Notes: generated from the sequence alone by a model not told the origin. Shown: positions 8,134-16,546, counted from the first letter of the stretch. The stretch is DNA of 32,931 nt from Flavobacteriaceae bacterium (GCA_016780345.1 JADHLZ010000016.1:1-32931); one strand, 5' to 3'. Program-made: numbers and translations.

Positions 8134-8163
8134 TTTGTTTTTTAGTTAATAACCTTACATTTG
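8134..8163 (+). promoter_or_regulatory. Promoter of the atp operon
   Basis: TTTG (8134-8137) and TACATTTG (8156-8163) are separated by 18 bases and match both parts of the Bacteroidota sigma-A promoter (TTG / TAnnTTTG). Transcription should begin near 8169-8171, about 16-18 bases before the TTG start of atpB. This is the clearest promoter in the window. It separates atpB onward from sprE-bactofilin-atpZ, though readthrough is possible. Confidence 0.7.
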
Positions 8164-8186
8164 CGCACATATTTTTAACCCATTAA

Positions 8187-9293
8187 TTGAGGCTTAAATT
8201 GAAACAAAGTAAATTTTTATTATCCATTGTTTTTTCATTGATATTTGGGCTCTCAACTTTTGCTTCTTCAATCAAAGTTTCTGAAAAAGAAAAAAAACAA
8301 GAAGGAGGGATCAAGATTGAAATAAAAGACTATATAACACACCATTTAAAGGACAGTCACTCTTATTCAATAACCTCTTGGACCAACAAAGATACAGGTA
8401 AAAAAACATACATTGAATTTCCTTTGCCGGTAATTTTATACGATGAAGGGTTTCATTTTTTTATGTCATCAGCTTTAAAGCACGGAAAATCAGTTGTTGA
8501 AAGCAACGGAAAATTTTACAAATTAAATTACGATAATAGTAAAATATATAAAACTAACAAGCAAGGTGACCTTGAGTATGATGAAAATAATTACCCAATC
8601 AACGAAACACCACTAGATTTTTCAATTACTAAAAATATAGCCACCATAATTTTGGTAGCCTTATTAATGTTTATGCTTTTCACAGGACTTGCAAAATCAT
8701 TTGCTTTAAACAAAGGAATTTCCAAAGGAATAGGAAGGTTTTTTGAGCCTATAATTTTATATATAAGAGATGAAATAGCTATACCAAATATTGGTGAAAA
8801 AAAATATAAAAAGTACATGAGTTTTTTACTTACAATATTCTTTTTTATTTGGTTTTTAAACATGCTGGGCCTTACCCCTTTGGGAGTTAATGTTACTGGA
8901 AATATTGCAGTAACATTTTCTTTAGCTTTAATAACTTTTTTAATAACAAATTTTACAGCCAACAGAAGCTATTGGGGACATATTTTTTGGATGCCGGGAG
9001 TCCCTGTGCTTATAAAAGTAGTTTTAGCTCCAATTGAACTTTTGGGTGTTTTTATAAAGCCTTTTTCACTGCTTATCAGATTATACGCAAATATTCAAGC
9101 AGGTCATATTGTGCTTTATAGTCTTATAGGGTTAATGTTTATTTTCAATAACATGGTTGGCTCTAGCTTATCGTTTGTTTTAGCGTTTTTTATTTCAATA
9201 ATTGAAATATTGGTTGCCCTATTACAGGCGTATATTTTTACAATGCTTTCAGCATTGTATTTTGGTTTTGCAGTTGCGGAAGAGGATCATTAA
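8187..9293 (+). CDS. atpB: ATP synthase F0 subunit a
   Basis: A 368-residue a subunit of the proton channel. Membrane spans begin at about 148 and run to the C-terminus. The essential stator arginine is Arg298 in LLIRLYANIQAGH. By alignment to E. coli, Glu219 becomes His307 and His245 becomes Glu340, the exchanged pair also known from mitochondria. The protein is about 100 residues longer than E. coli AtpB because of an N-terminal extension. It starts with a signal-like hydrophobic segment (about 10-27, ending STFASS) followed by a polar region to about 145, presumably periplasmic. The start is TTG 8187; TTG 8199 (MKQSKFLL) is a good alternative. It is first in the operon and lies behind a strong promoter. 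Confidence 0.94.
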   Translation: MRLKLKQSKFLLSIVFSLIFGLSTFASSIKVSEKEKKQEGGIKIEIKDYITHHLKDSHSYSITSWTNKDTGKKTYIEFPLPVILYDEGFHFFMSSALKHGKSVVESNGKFYKLNYDNSKIYKTNKQGDLEYDENNYPINETPLDFSITKNIATIILVALLMFMLFTGLAKSFALNKGISKGIGRFFEPIILYIRDEIAIPNIGEKKYKKYMSFLLTIFFFIWFLNMLGLTPLGVNVTGNIAVTFSLALITFLITNFTANRSYWGHIFWMPGVPVLIKVVLAPIELLGVFIKPFSLLIRLYANIQAGHIVLYSLIGLMFIFNNMVGSSLSFVLAFFISIIEILVALLQAYIFTMLSALYFGFAVAEEDH

Positions 9294-9322
9294 AATGAAT
9301 GTTTAATTAAAATTATATAAAT

Positions 9323-9514
9323 ATGGAAATACCAGTAATCGTAGGTGGTGGATTAGTAGTAATTGGAGTTGGAATCGGAATCGGCTTAACAGGGAAAGGA
9401 GCTATGGAAGCTATCGGGCGTCAACCCGACGCAAGTGGAAAAATTCAAGTTGCAGCTTTAATTCTTGCTGCATTAGTTGAAGGAATTGGGTTCGCGGCTC
9501 TTTTTGCACTTTAA
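9323..9514 (+). CDS. atpE: ATP synthase F0 subunit c
   Basis: A 63-residue hairpin of two membrane helices that forms the rotor ring. The first helix has the glycine series GVGIGIGLTGKG (15-26), the loop has the conserved RQP (33-35), and the ion-binding carboxylate is Glu53 in ALVEGIGFAAL. Glu is followed by Gly rather than Ser/Thr, and helix 1 lacks the Gln seen in sodium-type rings, so proton coupling is expected. The protein is short for the family, with few residues outside the helices. It is followed by a strong mRNA hairpin (9529-9556), which may help maintain the excess of c over other subunits. Confidence 0.96.
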   Translation: MEIPVIVGGGLVVIGVGIGIGLTGKGAMEAIGRQPDASGKIQVAALILAALVEGIGFAALFAL

Positions 9515-9528
9515 GAACAGAAAAAATT

Positions 9529-9556
9529 ATACAGCATAGCACAAGCTATGCTGTAT
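9529..9556 (+). promoter_or_regulatory. Strong intercistronic hairpin between atpE and atpF
   Basis: ATACAGCATAGC (9529-9540) pairs perfectly with GCTATGCTGTAT (9545-9556) over 12 base pairs, with a four-base ACAA loop. It is not followed by a U-tract (next bases are TTACTG), so it is not a standard intrinsic terminator. It lies in the longest gap within the atp genes. A role in stabilising the upstream atpE message, or in partial attenuation, is inferred. Confidence 0.8.
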
Positions 9557-9581
9557 TTACTGAATTTTAAAACCTAAAAAA

Positions 9582-10082
9582 ATGGAAAAACTTTTATCCG
9601 AATTTTCGATTGGTTTGTTTTTTTGGCAAACTGTAATATTTGTTCTTCTAATCTTTTTGCTTAAAAAATATGCATGGAAGCCTATTTTGGACGCCGTAAA
9701 TGAAAGAGAAGAGGGCATTAAAAATGCATTATTGTCAGCTGAAAAGGCTAAAGAAGAAATGGTTTCTCTTAAATCTGATAATGAAGCTACTCTTAAAAAA
9801 GCAAGAGCTGAAAGAGATTTATTGCTTAAAGAAGCTAGAGAAATGAAACAACAATTAATTGATGACGCGAAAGATAAGGCAAAATCAGAAGCAAATAAAA
9901 TCATTAACCAAGCGCAAGAAGCTATTCAAAATGAAAAAAATGCTGCTATTTCTGATTTAAAAAACCAACTAGCTTCGCTTTCTGTTGAAATTGCAGAAAA
10001 AGTTTTAAAAGAAAAATTGTCTGATGACAAAACCCAAATGGATTTAGTGAAAAATTTAGTAAAAGAGGTAACATTGAAATAA
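9582..10082 (+). CDS. atpF: ATP synthase F0 subunit b
   Basis: A 166-residue b subunit: one N-terminal membrane span (about 9-27, FFWQTVIFVLLIFLLKKYAW) and then a long charged helix (about 30-150, rich in Glu, Lys and Ala) that forms the peripheral stalk dimer. The C-terminal part contacts the delta subunit. No second b' gene is present, so a homodimer is expected. Translation starts at ATG 9582, 25 bases after the hairpin that follows atpE. The TAA at 10080-10082 directly abuts the ATG of atpH, suggesting coupled translation. Confidence 0.95.
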   Translation: MEKLLSEFSIGLFFWQTVIFVLLIFLLKKYAWKPILDAVNEREEGIKNALLSAEKAKEEMVSLKSDNEATLKKARAERDLLLKEAREMKQQLIDDAKDKAKSEANKIINQAQEAIQNEKNAAISDLKNQLASLSVEIAEKVLKEKLSDDKTQMDLVKNLVKEVTLK

Positions 10083-10637
10083 ATGAAATCTAATAGAGCA
10101 GCAATACGATACGCAAAAGCATTAATTCAAGAATCTAACGAAACAGATAATCTTGAAGTAATATATTCTGATATGCAAGTTGTTTTAAATACATTTAAAG
10201 AGAATAAGAACTTAAAATTTTTAGTTGAAAGCAGGGTTGTCAAAAATAGTATAAAGCTTAGCACATTAAAACTTGTTTTTAAAAACCTAAGCACACTTTT
10301 TCAGAAATTTATTGATGTCCTTTCAGAAAACAATAGGATAGATTTAATAGAAACTATTTCTTTTAAATTTACTGAGCTTTACAAAGATCATAAAGGTATT
10401 CAATCTGCATTGGTTACTACAGCTATTCCTTTAACTAATGAATTGAAATCTGAGGTCTTATCAGTAGTGTCTAAGTTAACAAGCAAAAAAACAGTTTTAG
10501 AGAATAAAATTGACAAAACTCTAATAGGCGGATTTATATTAAGGGTGGGAGACGTGGAATATAACTCAAGTTTTAAAAACAAATTAAAAACTATAAAACA
10601 AGTATTTACAAATAATACTAATTTATCAATACAATAG
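10083..10637 (+). CDS. atpH: ATP synthase F1 subunit delta
   Basis: A 184-residue delta (OSCP-like) subunit that joins the peripheral stalk to the top of F1. The N-terminal RAAIRYAKALIQ (about 5-16) is the conserved first helix, and the C-terminal KIDKTLIGGFILRVGDVEYNSS (about 142-163, the family signature) supports the call. The length is normal. The start codon abuts the atpF stop with no gap, and atpA follows after 3 bases. Confidence 0.95.
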   Translation: MKSNRAAIRYAKALIQESNETDNLEVIYSDMQVVLNTFKENKNLKFLVESRVVKNSIKLSTLKLVFKNLSTLFQKFIDVLSENNRIDLIETISFKFTELYKDHKGIQSALVTTAIPLTNELKSEVLSVVSKLTSKKTVLENKIDKTLIGGFILRVGDVEYNSSFKNKLKTIKQVFTNNTNLSIQ

Positions 10638-10640
10638 ATT

Positions 10641-12215
10641 ATGTCACAAATTAAGCCAGCTGAAATTTCAGCAATATTAAAAAAACAATTATCCGGTCTT
10701 GATGCCTCAGCATCTTTAGATGAAGTAGGAACAGTTCTTCAAGTTGGAGATGGGATTGCCAGAGTTTATGGACTATCAAATGTTCAATACGGAGAACTTG
10801 TGCAGTTTGATTCAGGTTTAGAGGGGATTGTATTAAACCTTGAAGAAGATAATGTTGGTGTTGTTTTATTGGGCCCCTCCAAGGAAATTAGTGAAGGAGA
10901 TACTGTAAAACGTACACAAAGAATAGCCTCAATTAATGTAGGAGAAAATATAATAGGCAGGGTAGTTAATGCTCTTGGAAAGCCAATTGACGGAAAAGGC
11001 AACATTGAAGGAAAACTTTATGAGATGCCTTTAGAAAGAAAAGCTCCTGGAGTTATTTTTAGACAACCTGTTAATGAGCCTTTACAAACTGGAATCAAAT
11101 CTATTGACGCTATGATTCCAGTTGGAAGGGGTCAAAGAGAGCTTGTGATTGGGGATAGACAAACAGGAAAAACTACAGTTTGTATTGATACTATACTTAA
11201 TCAAAAAGAATTTTATGATGCTGGTGATCCAGTTTATTGTATTTATGTTGCAATTGGACAAAAAGCATCCACTGTTGCTGGTATTGCAAAAACACTTGAA
11301 GATAAAGGTGCAATGGCGTACACTACAATAGTCGCTGCAAACGCATCAGACCCTGCGCCAATGCAGGTTTATGCGCCATTTGCTGGAGCAGCTATTGGAG
11401 AGTTTTTTAGAGATACAGGCAAGCCTGCTTTAATTATTTATGATGATTTATCTAAACAAGCTGTTGCATATCGTGAGGTTTCTTTACTTTTAAGAAGACC
11501 TCCTGGAAGAGAGGCATATCCTGGAGATGTTTTTTATTTACATTCGAGACTTCTAGAAAGATCGTCCAAAGTTATCGCTGATGATAAAATTGCGAAGGAC
11601 ATGAACGATTTACCGCCTTCTTTAAAATCTGTTGTAAAAGGTGGAGGATCTTTAACGGCACTTCCAATAATAGAAACCCAAGCGGGCGATGTATCTGCCT
11701 ATATTCCAACTAATGTAATTTCCATTACCGACGGACAAATTTTCCTTGAATCCAATTTGTTTAACTCGGGTGTTAGGCCTGCGATTAATGTTGGTATTTC
11801 CGTTTCTAGAGTTGGAGGATCAGCACAGATAAAATCAATGAAAAAAGTTTCAGGAACTTTGAAATTAGATCAAGCACAATTTAGAGAGCTTGAGGCCTTT
11901 GCAAAATTTGGTTCTGATCTTGACGAAGCTACTTTAAATGTAATAGAGAAAGGAAAAAGAAATGTTGAAATATTAAAACAAGCTCAAAACGACCCTTTTA
12001 CTGTTCAAGATCAGGTTGCTATAATTTTTGCCGGATCTAAAAATTTGTTAAGAAATGTTCCTGTTGAAAAAGTTAAGGAATTTGAAAAGAAATATATTGA
12101 GTTTTTAAACACAAAACATAAAAAGACTATGGAAATCATCAAAGCTGGAAAATTAACAGATGAAGTGGTTGATGTTTTAACTAAAGTAGCGGGAGAACTT
12201 AGTTCTATATATTAA
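10641..12215 (+). CDS. atpA: ATP synthase F1 subunit alpha
   Basis: A 524-residue alpha subunit, full length. The P-loop is GDRQTGKTT (171-179), nucleotide-domain motifs include [15 protein letters not shown] and [16 protein letters not shown], and the arginine-finger motif [11 protein letters not shown] is present. Alpha binds non-exchangeable nucleotide and contributes catalytic residues to the adjoining beta site. It lies 3 bases after atpH and 5 bases before atpG. The beta gene does not follow gamma here and must be elsewhere in the genome, the usual Bacteroidota arrangement. Confidence 0.98.
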   Translation: MSQIKPAEISAILKKQLSGLDASASLDEVGTVLQVGDGIARVYGLSNVQYGELVQFDSGLEGIVLNLEEDNVGVVLLGPSKEISEGDTVKRTQRIASINVGENIIGRVVNALGKPIDGKGNIEGKLYEMPLERKAPGVIFRQPVNEPLQTGIKSIDAMIPVGRGQRELVIGDRQTGKTTVCIDTILNQKEFYDAGDPVYCIYVAIGQKASTVAGIAKTLEDKGAMAYTTIVAANASDPAPMQVYAPFAGAAIGEFFRDTGKPALIIYDDLSKQAVAYREVSLLLRRPPGREAYPGDVFYLHSRLLERSSKVIADDKIAKDMNDLPPSLKSVVKGGGSLTALPIIETQAGDVSAYIPTNVISITDGQIFLESNLFNSGVRPAINVGISVSRVGGSAQIKSMKKVSGTLKLDQAQFRELEAFAKFGSDLDEATLNVIEKGKRNVEILKQAQNDPFTVQDQVAIIFAGSKNLLRNVPVEKVKEFEKKYIEFLNTKHKKTMEIIKAGKLTDEVVDVLTKVAGELSSIY

Positions 12216-12220
12216 TATAA

Positions 12221-13081
12221 ATGGCAAATTTAAAGGAAATTAGAATTAGAATAGGGTCTGTATCCTCAACTATGCAGATTACTAGCGCAATGAAAATGGT
12301 TTCTGCTGCTAAATTAAAAAAAGCACAAGATGCTATCACTGCAATGAGGCCTTATTCAAATAAACTCTCAGAGCTTATGCAAAGTTTCAGTGGTGCTGGA
12401 GGATCATCAGATAAGTCTTTTACTGAAATCAGAAGATTAAACAATGTCTTGATTGTTGTAATTAGTTCTAATCGTGGGCTTTGCGGTGCATTTAACTCTA
12501 ATGTTGTCAAAGAATCTTTACTGTTTAAGTCTTCTGAAAAATTTAAATACTCTAAGATTGATTTTATTACAATTGGCAAAAAAGTATATGATACTTTGTC
12601 AAAAACAGAGAATGTTATTGAAAACCATAGCGACATTTTTGACAACTTAAATTATGAAAGTGTTTCTAAAATTTCTGAGAACCTTATCAACTCATTTACT
12701 AACAAGAAATACGATCATATAGAAATTGTTTACAATTCATTTAAAAATGCAGCAACACAGATAATCAAGTCTGAACAATTTCTTCCTATTCCAAAAAAAG
12801 AAAATAGTGGGGCTGAAAATTTAGACTACATCTTTGAGCCATCTTTGGAGAGTATTGCAAATACTTTAATTCCAAAATCTCTTAAAATGCAATTATTTAA
12901 AGCTTTGAGAGATTCATTAGCTAGCGAACACGGAGCAAGAATGACAGCTATGCATAAAGCTACTGACAATGCTTCTGAGCTAAGAGATGAGCTTAAGCTA
13001 ACTTATAATAAAGCCAGGCAAGCTTCAATTACTAATGAGATTCTAGAAATTGTTGGAGGGGCTGAAGCTTTAAACAATTAA
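12221..13081 (+). CDS. atpG: ATP synthase F1 subunit gamma
   Basis: A 286-residue gamma subunit, the central rotor shaft. The N-terminal helix (MANLKEIRIRIGSVSSTMQI with TSAMKMVSAAKL after it) and the C-terminal helix (ASEHGARMTAMHKATDNASE, TYNKARQASITNEI, then EIVGGAEALNN) are the two conserved coiled-coil ends; the middle part is the Rossmann-like domain with SNRGLCGAFN. It follows atpA by 5 bases and is the last ATP synthase gene here, since beta and epsilon are absent. The dut gene follows after 24 bases with no terminator between, so transcription may continue. Confidence 0.97.
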   Translation: MANLKEIRIRIGSVSSTMQITSAMKMVSAAKLKKAQDAITAMRPYSNKLSELMQSFSGAGGSSDKSFTEIRRLNNVLIVVISSNRGLCGAFNSNVVKESLLFKSSEKFKYSKIDFITIGKKVYDTLSKTENVIENHSDIFDNLNYESVSKISENLINSFTNKKYDHIEIVYNSFKNAATQIIKSEQFLPIPKKENSGAENLDYIFEPSLESIANTLIPKSLKMQLFKALRDSLASEHGARMTAMHKATDNASELRDELKLTYNKARQASITNEILEIVGGAEALNN

Positions 13082-13105
13082 TTGTTAAATCGCTAACTTT
13101 AAAGG

Positions 13106-13540
13106 GTGATTTTAAAAATTGTTAATAAATCTAATAATCAAATTCCCAGTTACGAAACGCTACTTTCAGCTGGTATGGACGTTAGAGCTTTTATTAAAGC
13201 ACCTATAGTTATTGCCCCCTTAGAACGGGCTCTTATTAATACAGGTTTATATGTTGAAATGGAAAGGGGATATGAAATACAGGTTAGACCAAGAAGCGGA
13301 TTAGCTCTAAAAAACGGAATTACAGTTCTTAATTCTCCAGGAACTATTGACGCTGACTACAGGGGTGAAATTGGAGTTATCTTAATTAATTTATCCAAGG
13401 AAGATTTTGAAATATATTCAGGAGACAGAATTGCTCAGTTGGTTATCAGCAAGCATGAACAGGCACAAATAAAAGAGGTAGACGAAATTACTAGTACTAA
13501 AAGAGGTGAAAAAGGTTTTGGCAGTACAGGTATAAATTAA
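13106..13540 (+). CDS. dut: dUTP diphosphatase
   Basis: A 144-residue trimeric dUTPase that hydrolyses dUTP to dUMP and pyrophosphate, keeping uracil out of DNA and supplying dTMP synthesis. All five motifs are visible: SAGMDVRA (21-28), [11 protein letters not shown] (61-71), the catalytic-aspartate segment [11 protein letters not shown] (80-90, Asp82), GDRIAQLVI (107-115), and the glycine-rich tail [10 protein letters not shown] (133-142). It starts with GTG at 13106; no in-frame ATG precedes the first motif at a suitable place. It follows atpG closely and precedes a sugar nucleotidyltransferase by 5 bases. Confidence 0.96.
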   Translation: MILKIVNKSNNQIPSYETLLSAGMDVRAFIKAPIVIAPLERALINTGLYVEMERGYEIQVRPRSGLALKNGITVLNSPGTIDADYRGEIGVILINLSKEDFEIYSGDRIAQLVISKHEQAQIKEVDEITSTKRGEKGFGSTGIN

Positions 13541-13545
13541 ATATT

Positions 13546-14562
13546 ATGAAGCTAATTATACCCATGGCAGGAAGAGGCTCTAGACTTAGGCCTCATACAT
13601 TAACAGTTCCTAAGCCCCTTATTAAAGTAGCAGGAAAAAGCATTTTAAGACAACTAATCTTAGACGTTTCTAAATTATTTGAGGAGTCAATTGAAGAAAT
13701 AGCATTCGTTCTTGGGGATGAGAAGTTTTTTGGAGAGGATATAGTGTTGGAATTGAAAAAATTAGCCAAAAAACACAACGCTAAAGCTTCAATTTATAGA
13801 CAGCTAAAGCCTTTAGGAACAGGACATGCTATTATGTGTGCTGAAAAATCTTTAAACGGTCAGGCGATGGTTATTTATCCTGACACATTGATTAAAGCAA
13901 ACGTCAGCTTTGACAAAAATGCAGACGCTGTAATCTGGACAAAAGAGGTGTCAAATCCTGAAGCATACGGAGTTGTTAAGCTAAATTCAGAAAACAATGT
14001 TGAGGAGCTTATTGAAAAGCCAAAAACTAAAGTGTCAAATCTTGCTGTAATTGGATTGTATTATTTTAAAGATATATCCCAATTAAAAAATCAATTACAA
14101 AAAGTAATAGATGAAAAAATTATTCGTTCTGGTGAATATCAAATTAATGATGGTCTTTTAAAAATGATGGATAATGGGCAAATTTTTAAAGTTGCTAAAG
14201 TTTCAGAATGGCTGGATTGTGGTAACGTTAAAAGCTCAATTAACGCAAACAAGAAAATGCTAGAGTTTCATTATAGAGACAAAAATGACTTAGTTTCTAA
14301 GGATATGAAATTGATAAATTCAAAAATTATTCATCCGGTGTTCATAGATAAAAATGTAACAATAGAAAATTCTACTGTTGGGCCACATGTTTCTGTTTAT
14401 AAAAACTCTCAAATTATTGACTCAAAAATTTCTAATTCCATAGTAGGAGAATCAACAGTATTAAAAAAAGCAACTATTACAGGCTCAATGATTGGAAACA
14501 ATTGCAAATATAGTGGTGATTATAAATCAATAAGTATTGGAGATTTCAGTGAGTTAATTTAA
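13546..14562 (+). CDS. Sugar-1-phosphate nucleotidyltransferase (NTP transferase family)
   Basis: A 338-residue protein. The N-terminal nucleotidyl-transferase domain has the signature IPMAGRGSRLRPHTLTVPKP (5-24), then LKPLGTGHAIMCAEKSL and the metal-site region YPDTLI. The C-terminal part (about 255-338) has hexapeptide-like turns (SKIIHPVFIDKNVTIENSTV, then SVYKNSQIIDSKISNSIVG), suggesting a left-handed beta-helix. It resembles glucose-1-phosphate thymidylyltransferase and mannose-1-phosphate guanylyltransferase and should make an NDP-sugar for cell-surface glycan. The specific sugar and nucleotide cannot be settled from sequence alone. It is tightly spaced between dut and the DUF4292 lipoprotein gene (9 bases). 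Confidence 0.85.
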   Translation: MKLIIPMAGRGSRLRPHTLTVPKPLIKVAGKSILRQLILDVSKLFEESIEEIAFVLGDEKFFGEDIVLELKKLAKKHNAKASIYRQLKPLGTGHAIMCAEKSLNGQAMVIYPDTLIKANVSFDKNADAVIWTKEVSNPEAYGVVKLNSENNVEELIEKPKTKVSNLAVIGLYYFKDISQLKNQLQKVIDEKIIRSGEYQINDGLLKMMDNGQIFKVAKVSEWLDCGNVKSSINANKKMLEFHYRDKNDLVSKDMKLINSKIIHPVFIDKNVTIENSTVGPHVSVYKNSQIIDSKISNSIVGESTVLKKATITGSMIGNNCKYSGDYKSISIGDFSELI

Positions 14563-14571
14563 CTTGCTAGT

Positions 14572-15330
14572 ATGAGAAATTTTTTTTTAGTTTTTTTTAT
14601 TGTTTTTTCCGGATGTAAAGCAACTAAAAAGCTTGATTCAAACGTTTTTATAAAAAAAATTCCTACTAGCCTTCTAGTTGAAAAAACGGAAAACAATAAA
14701 ACGAATTACAATTATTTGACCTTTCGATCACAGACATCATTTATTGAGAATGGTTCAAAAAATCAATTTAATTTATCGTTTAGAATAAAAAAAAATGATA
14801 GAATTTTAATAAGCGGATCTCTACTTGTCCCTTTATTCAAAGGGTTATTAACAAAAAATGAAGTTTTATTCTATGAAAAATTAAACAAGTCTTTTTATAG
14901 GGGAAACTATGACTACATTTCTGAAATATTAAATTATGATTTTACTCTAGAATCAATTGAGAATATAATTTTAGGTAAACCGATTAACGATCTCAATAAA
15001 ATAAGACTAACTCAAAAAAATAATCAAACAAAATATATATTAAAATCTTATGATAGAAAGAAAAAGTTGTCTTACACTTACACTATAGATCCAATAAGTT
15101 TCAATTTAATTCAACAAAAAATTATAAGAGATAATGGAAACTATTTTTTAGTCAATTACAATGATTTCAAAAAATTTGAGGACACAACATTCCCACAAAC
15201 AATTCAAATCTCTTCATTAAGTAATAAAAAAAGTATTGAAATTATTATGAGAAACAAGTTTGGCAAAATAAATGACAGTATTTCATTCCCATTTAAAATA
15301 CCAAATGGATATGAAAAGATAAAGCTTTAG
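14572..15330 (+). CDS. DUF4292 lipoprotein (LolB-like fold suspected)
   Basis: A 252-residue lipoprotein. The signal peptide ends in lipobox FSGC, with Cys15. The mature part is beta-rich with alternating hydrophobic residues (for example FNLSFRIKKNDRILISGSLL and YTYTIDPISFNLIQQKII). I assign it to DUF4292 from overall pattern and context. This family appears related to LolA/LolB-type half-barrels that hold lipid or lipoprotein acyl chains, but that link is inference. It lies 8 bases before the EnvC-like gene, a pairing I recall as common in Flavobacteriia. It may act in outer-membrane lipoprotein handling or in regulating cell-wall hydrolysis; no catalytic motif is visible. Confidence 0.72.
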   Translation: MRNFFLVFFIVFSGCKATKKLDSNVFIKKIPTSLLVEKTENNKTNYNYLTFRSQTSFIENGSKNQFNLSFRIKKNDRILISGSLLVPLFKGLLTKNEVLFYEKLNKSFYRGNYDYISEILNYDFTLESIENIILGKPINDLNKIRLTQKNNQTKYILKSYDRKKKLSYTYTIDPISFNLIQQKIIRDNGNYFLVNYNDFKKFEDTTFPQTIQISSLSNKKSIEIIMRNKFGKINDSISFPFKIPNGYEKIKL

Positions 15331-15338
15331 AGTACTTT

Positions 15339-16544
15339 ATGTATAAAAAAAACATTCTTTTTGTATTTCTTTTATTAAGCCTTCAAGTTGTTTTTTCTCA
15401 AAGCTCAATTAGAAATGAGCTGGAAAAACAAAAACAACTAATTCAAAAAGAATTAAAACAAATTAACGATTTACTTTTTAGAACCAATAAACAAAAGGCT
15501 GTAGCCTATTCTGATATTGAAAATATAACACTTAAAATTCAAAGAAAACAAGAAATAATTAAGCTAACAAATAGACAAATCAATCTATTAAATGATGAAA
15601 TAAGTCAAAATATAGAAACTAAAGATAATCTTGAGAAGAACCTAGAAGAAATTAAGACAGCATATAAGCAAATGATTTTAAGATCATATAAAGCTAAGTC
15701 AGGAAAAAACAAACTTATGTTTGTTTTATCTGCAGAGAACTTTTTTCAAGCCTTTAAGAGAACACAATACATTAAGCAATACACAACTTATAGAAGGAAT
15801 CAAGTAAAAAAAATTGTTGCTCTCACTGAAGAGATCTCTAGAGTTATTAATGACTTGTCACAAAGATTAGAACTTAAAAAAGATTTGCTCGAGAAAAATA
15901 GAGCTAATCAAAAAATTTTAGAAACTGAAAAAAATCAAATAAATAAAATAGCTTTTCAACTTCGAAGCCAAGAAAAAAATTACAAAAAAAACATTATTCT
16001 AAAACAAAAAGAAAGTGAAAGAATTGATAAGGAAATAGAAAGACTTATAAAGGAAGCAATTGAGGCGTCAAACAGAAAAAAAGAAAAGTCTAGTAACTTT
16101 AGTTTAACTCCAGAAGCAATGGCTTTAGAGAAAAGTTTTGAATTAAATAAAGGAAAATTACCTTGGCCTGTTTCAAGAGGAGTAGTTATTCAGAAATTTG
16201 GAACACAACCTCATCCAGTTGTTAGAACAACAACAATTAAAAGCAATGGAATAATCATTGCTACTGAGAAATCTGAAAAAGTAAAAACAATTTTTAAAGG
16301 AATTGTCCTGTCTGTTCTAAAGTTCAGAGGAAGCAGTCCTACAGTATTAGTTCAGCATGGAAACTACATAACAGCATACAAAAATCTATCGAAGGTATTT
16401 GTTGAAAAAGGAGAAAGTTTAGAGTCTGGTCAGGCGATTGGAGAAGTTTATACTAATGAAAGCTCAGGTAAATCAACCTTGCAGTTTAGTGTTTTTAAAA
16501 AAACAACTCCATTAAATCCAATGTATTGGATTATTAAAATGTAA
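15339..16544 (+). CDS. EnvC-like murein hydrolase activator (degenerate LytM)
   Basis: A 401-residue exported protein: a signal peptide to about residue 20 (cut before QSS), a long coiled coil (about 22-250) and a C-terminal LytM domain (about 275-400). The metal site is lost. The usual HxGxD becomes SNGIII (302-307), and the usual HxH becomes TLQ (380-382), although His340 remains. E. coli EnvC is likewise a non-catalytic LytM that switches on cell-division amidases, so the same activator role is likely, with periplasmic location. It is the last gene of the run that begins at atpB. Its stop lies two bases from the stop of the convergent riboflavin synthase gene. Confidence 0.9.
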   Translation: MYKKNILFVFLLLSLQVVFSQSSIRNELEKQKQLIQKELKQINDLLFRTNKQKAVAYSDIENITLKIQRKQEIIKLTNRQINLLNDEISQNIETKDNLEKNLEEIKTAYKQMILRSYKAKSGKNKLMFVLSAENFFQAFKRTQYIKQYTTYRRNQVKKIVALTEEISRVINDLSQRLELKKDLLEKNRANQKILETEKNQINKIAFQLRSQEKNYKKNIILKQKESERIDKEIERLIKEAIEASNRKKEKSSNFSLTPEAMALEKSFELNKGKLPWPVSRGVVIQKFGTQPHPVVRTTTIKSNGIIIATEKSEKVKTIFKGIVLSVLKFRGSSPTVLVQHGNYITAYKNLSKVFVEKGESLESGQAIGEVYTNESSGKSTLQFSVFKKTTPLNPMYWIIKM

Positions 16545-16546
16545 TT

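Noticed and set aside
8591-8962. 123-codon open frame on the minus strand opposite atpB
   Set aside because: It is antisense to the conserved membrane spans of the a subunit; Lys/Ile-rich shadow frames are common in such AT-rich DNA.
9557-9904. 115-codon open frame on the minus strand opposite atpF
   Set aside because: It is fully antisense to a well-supported ATP synthase gene, shows low-complexity Ser/Leu/Phe composition typical of a shadow, and resembles no family I know.
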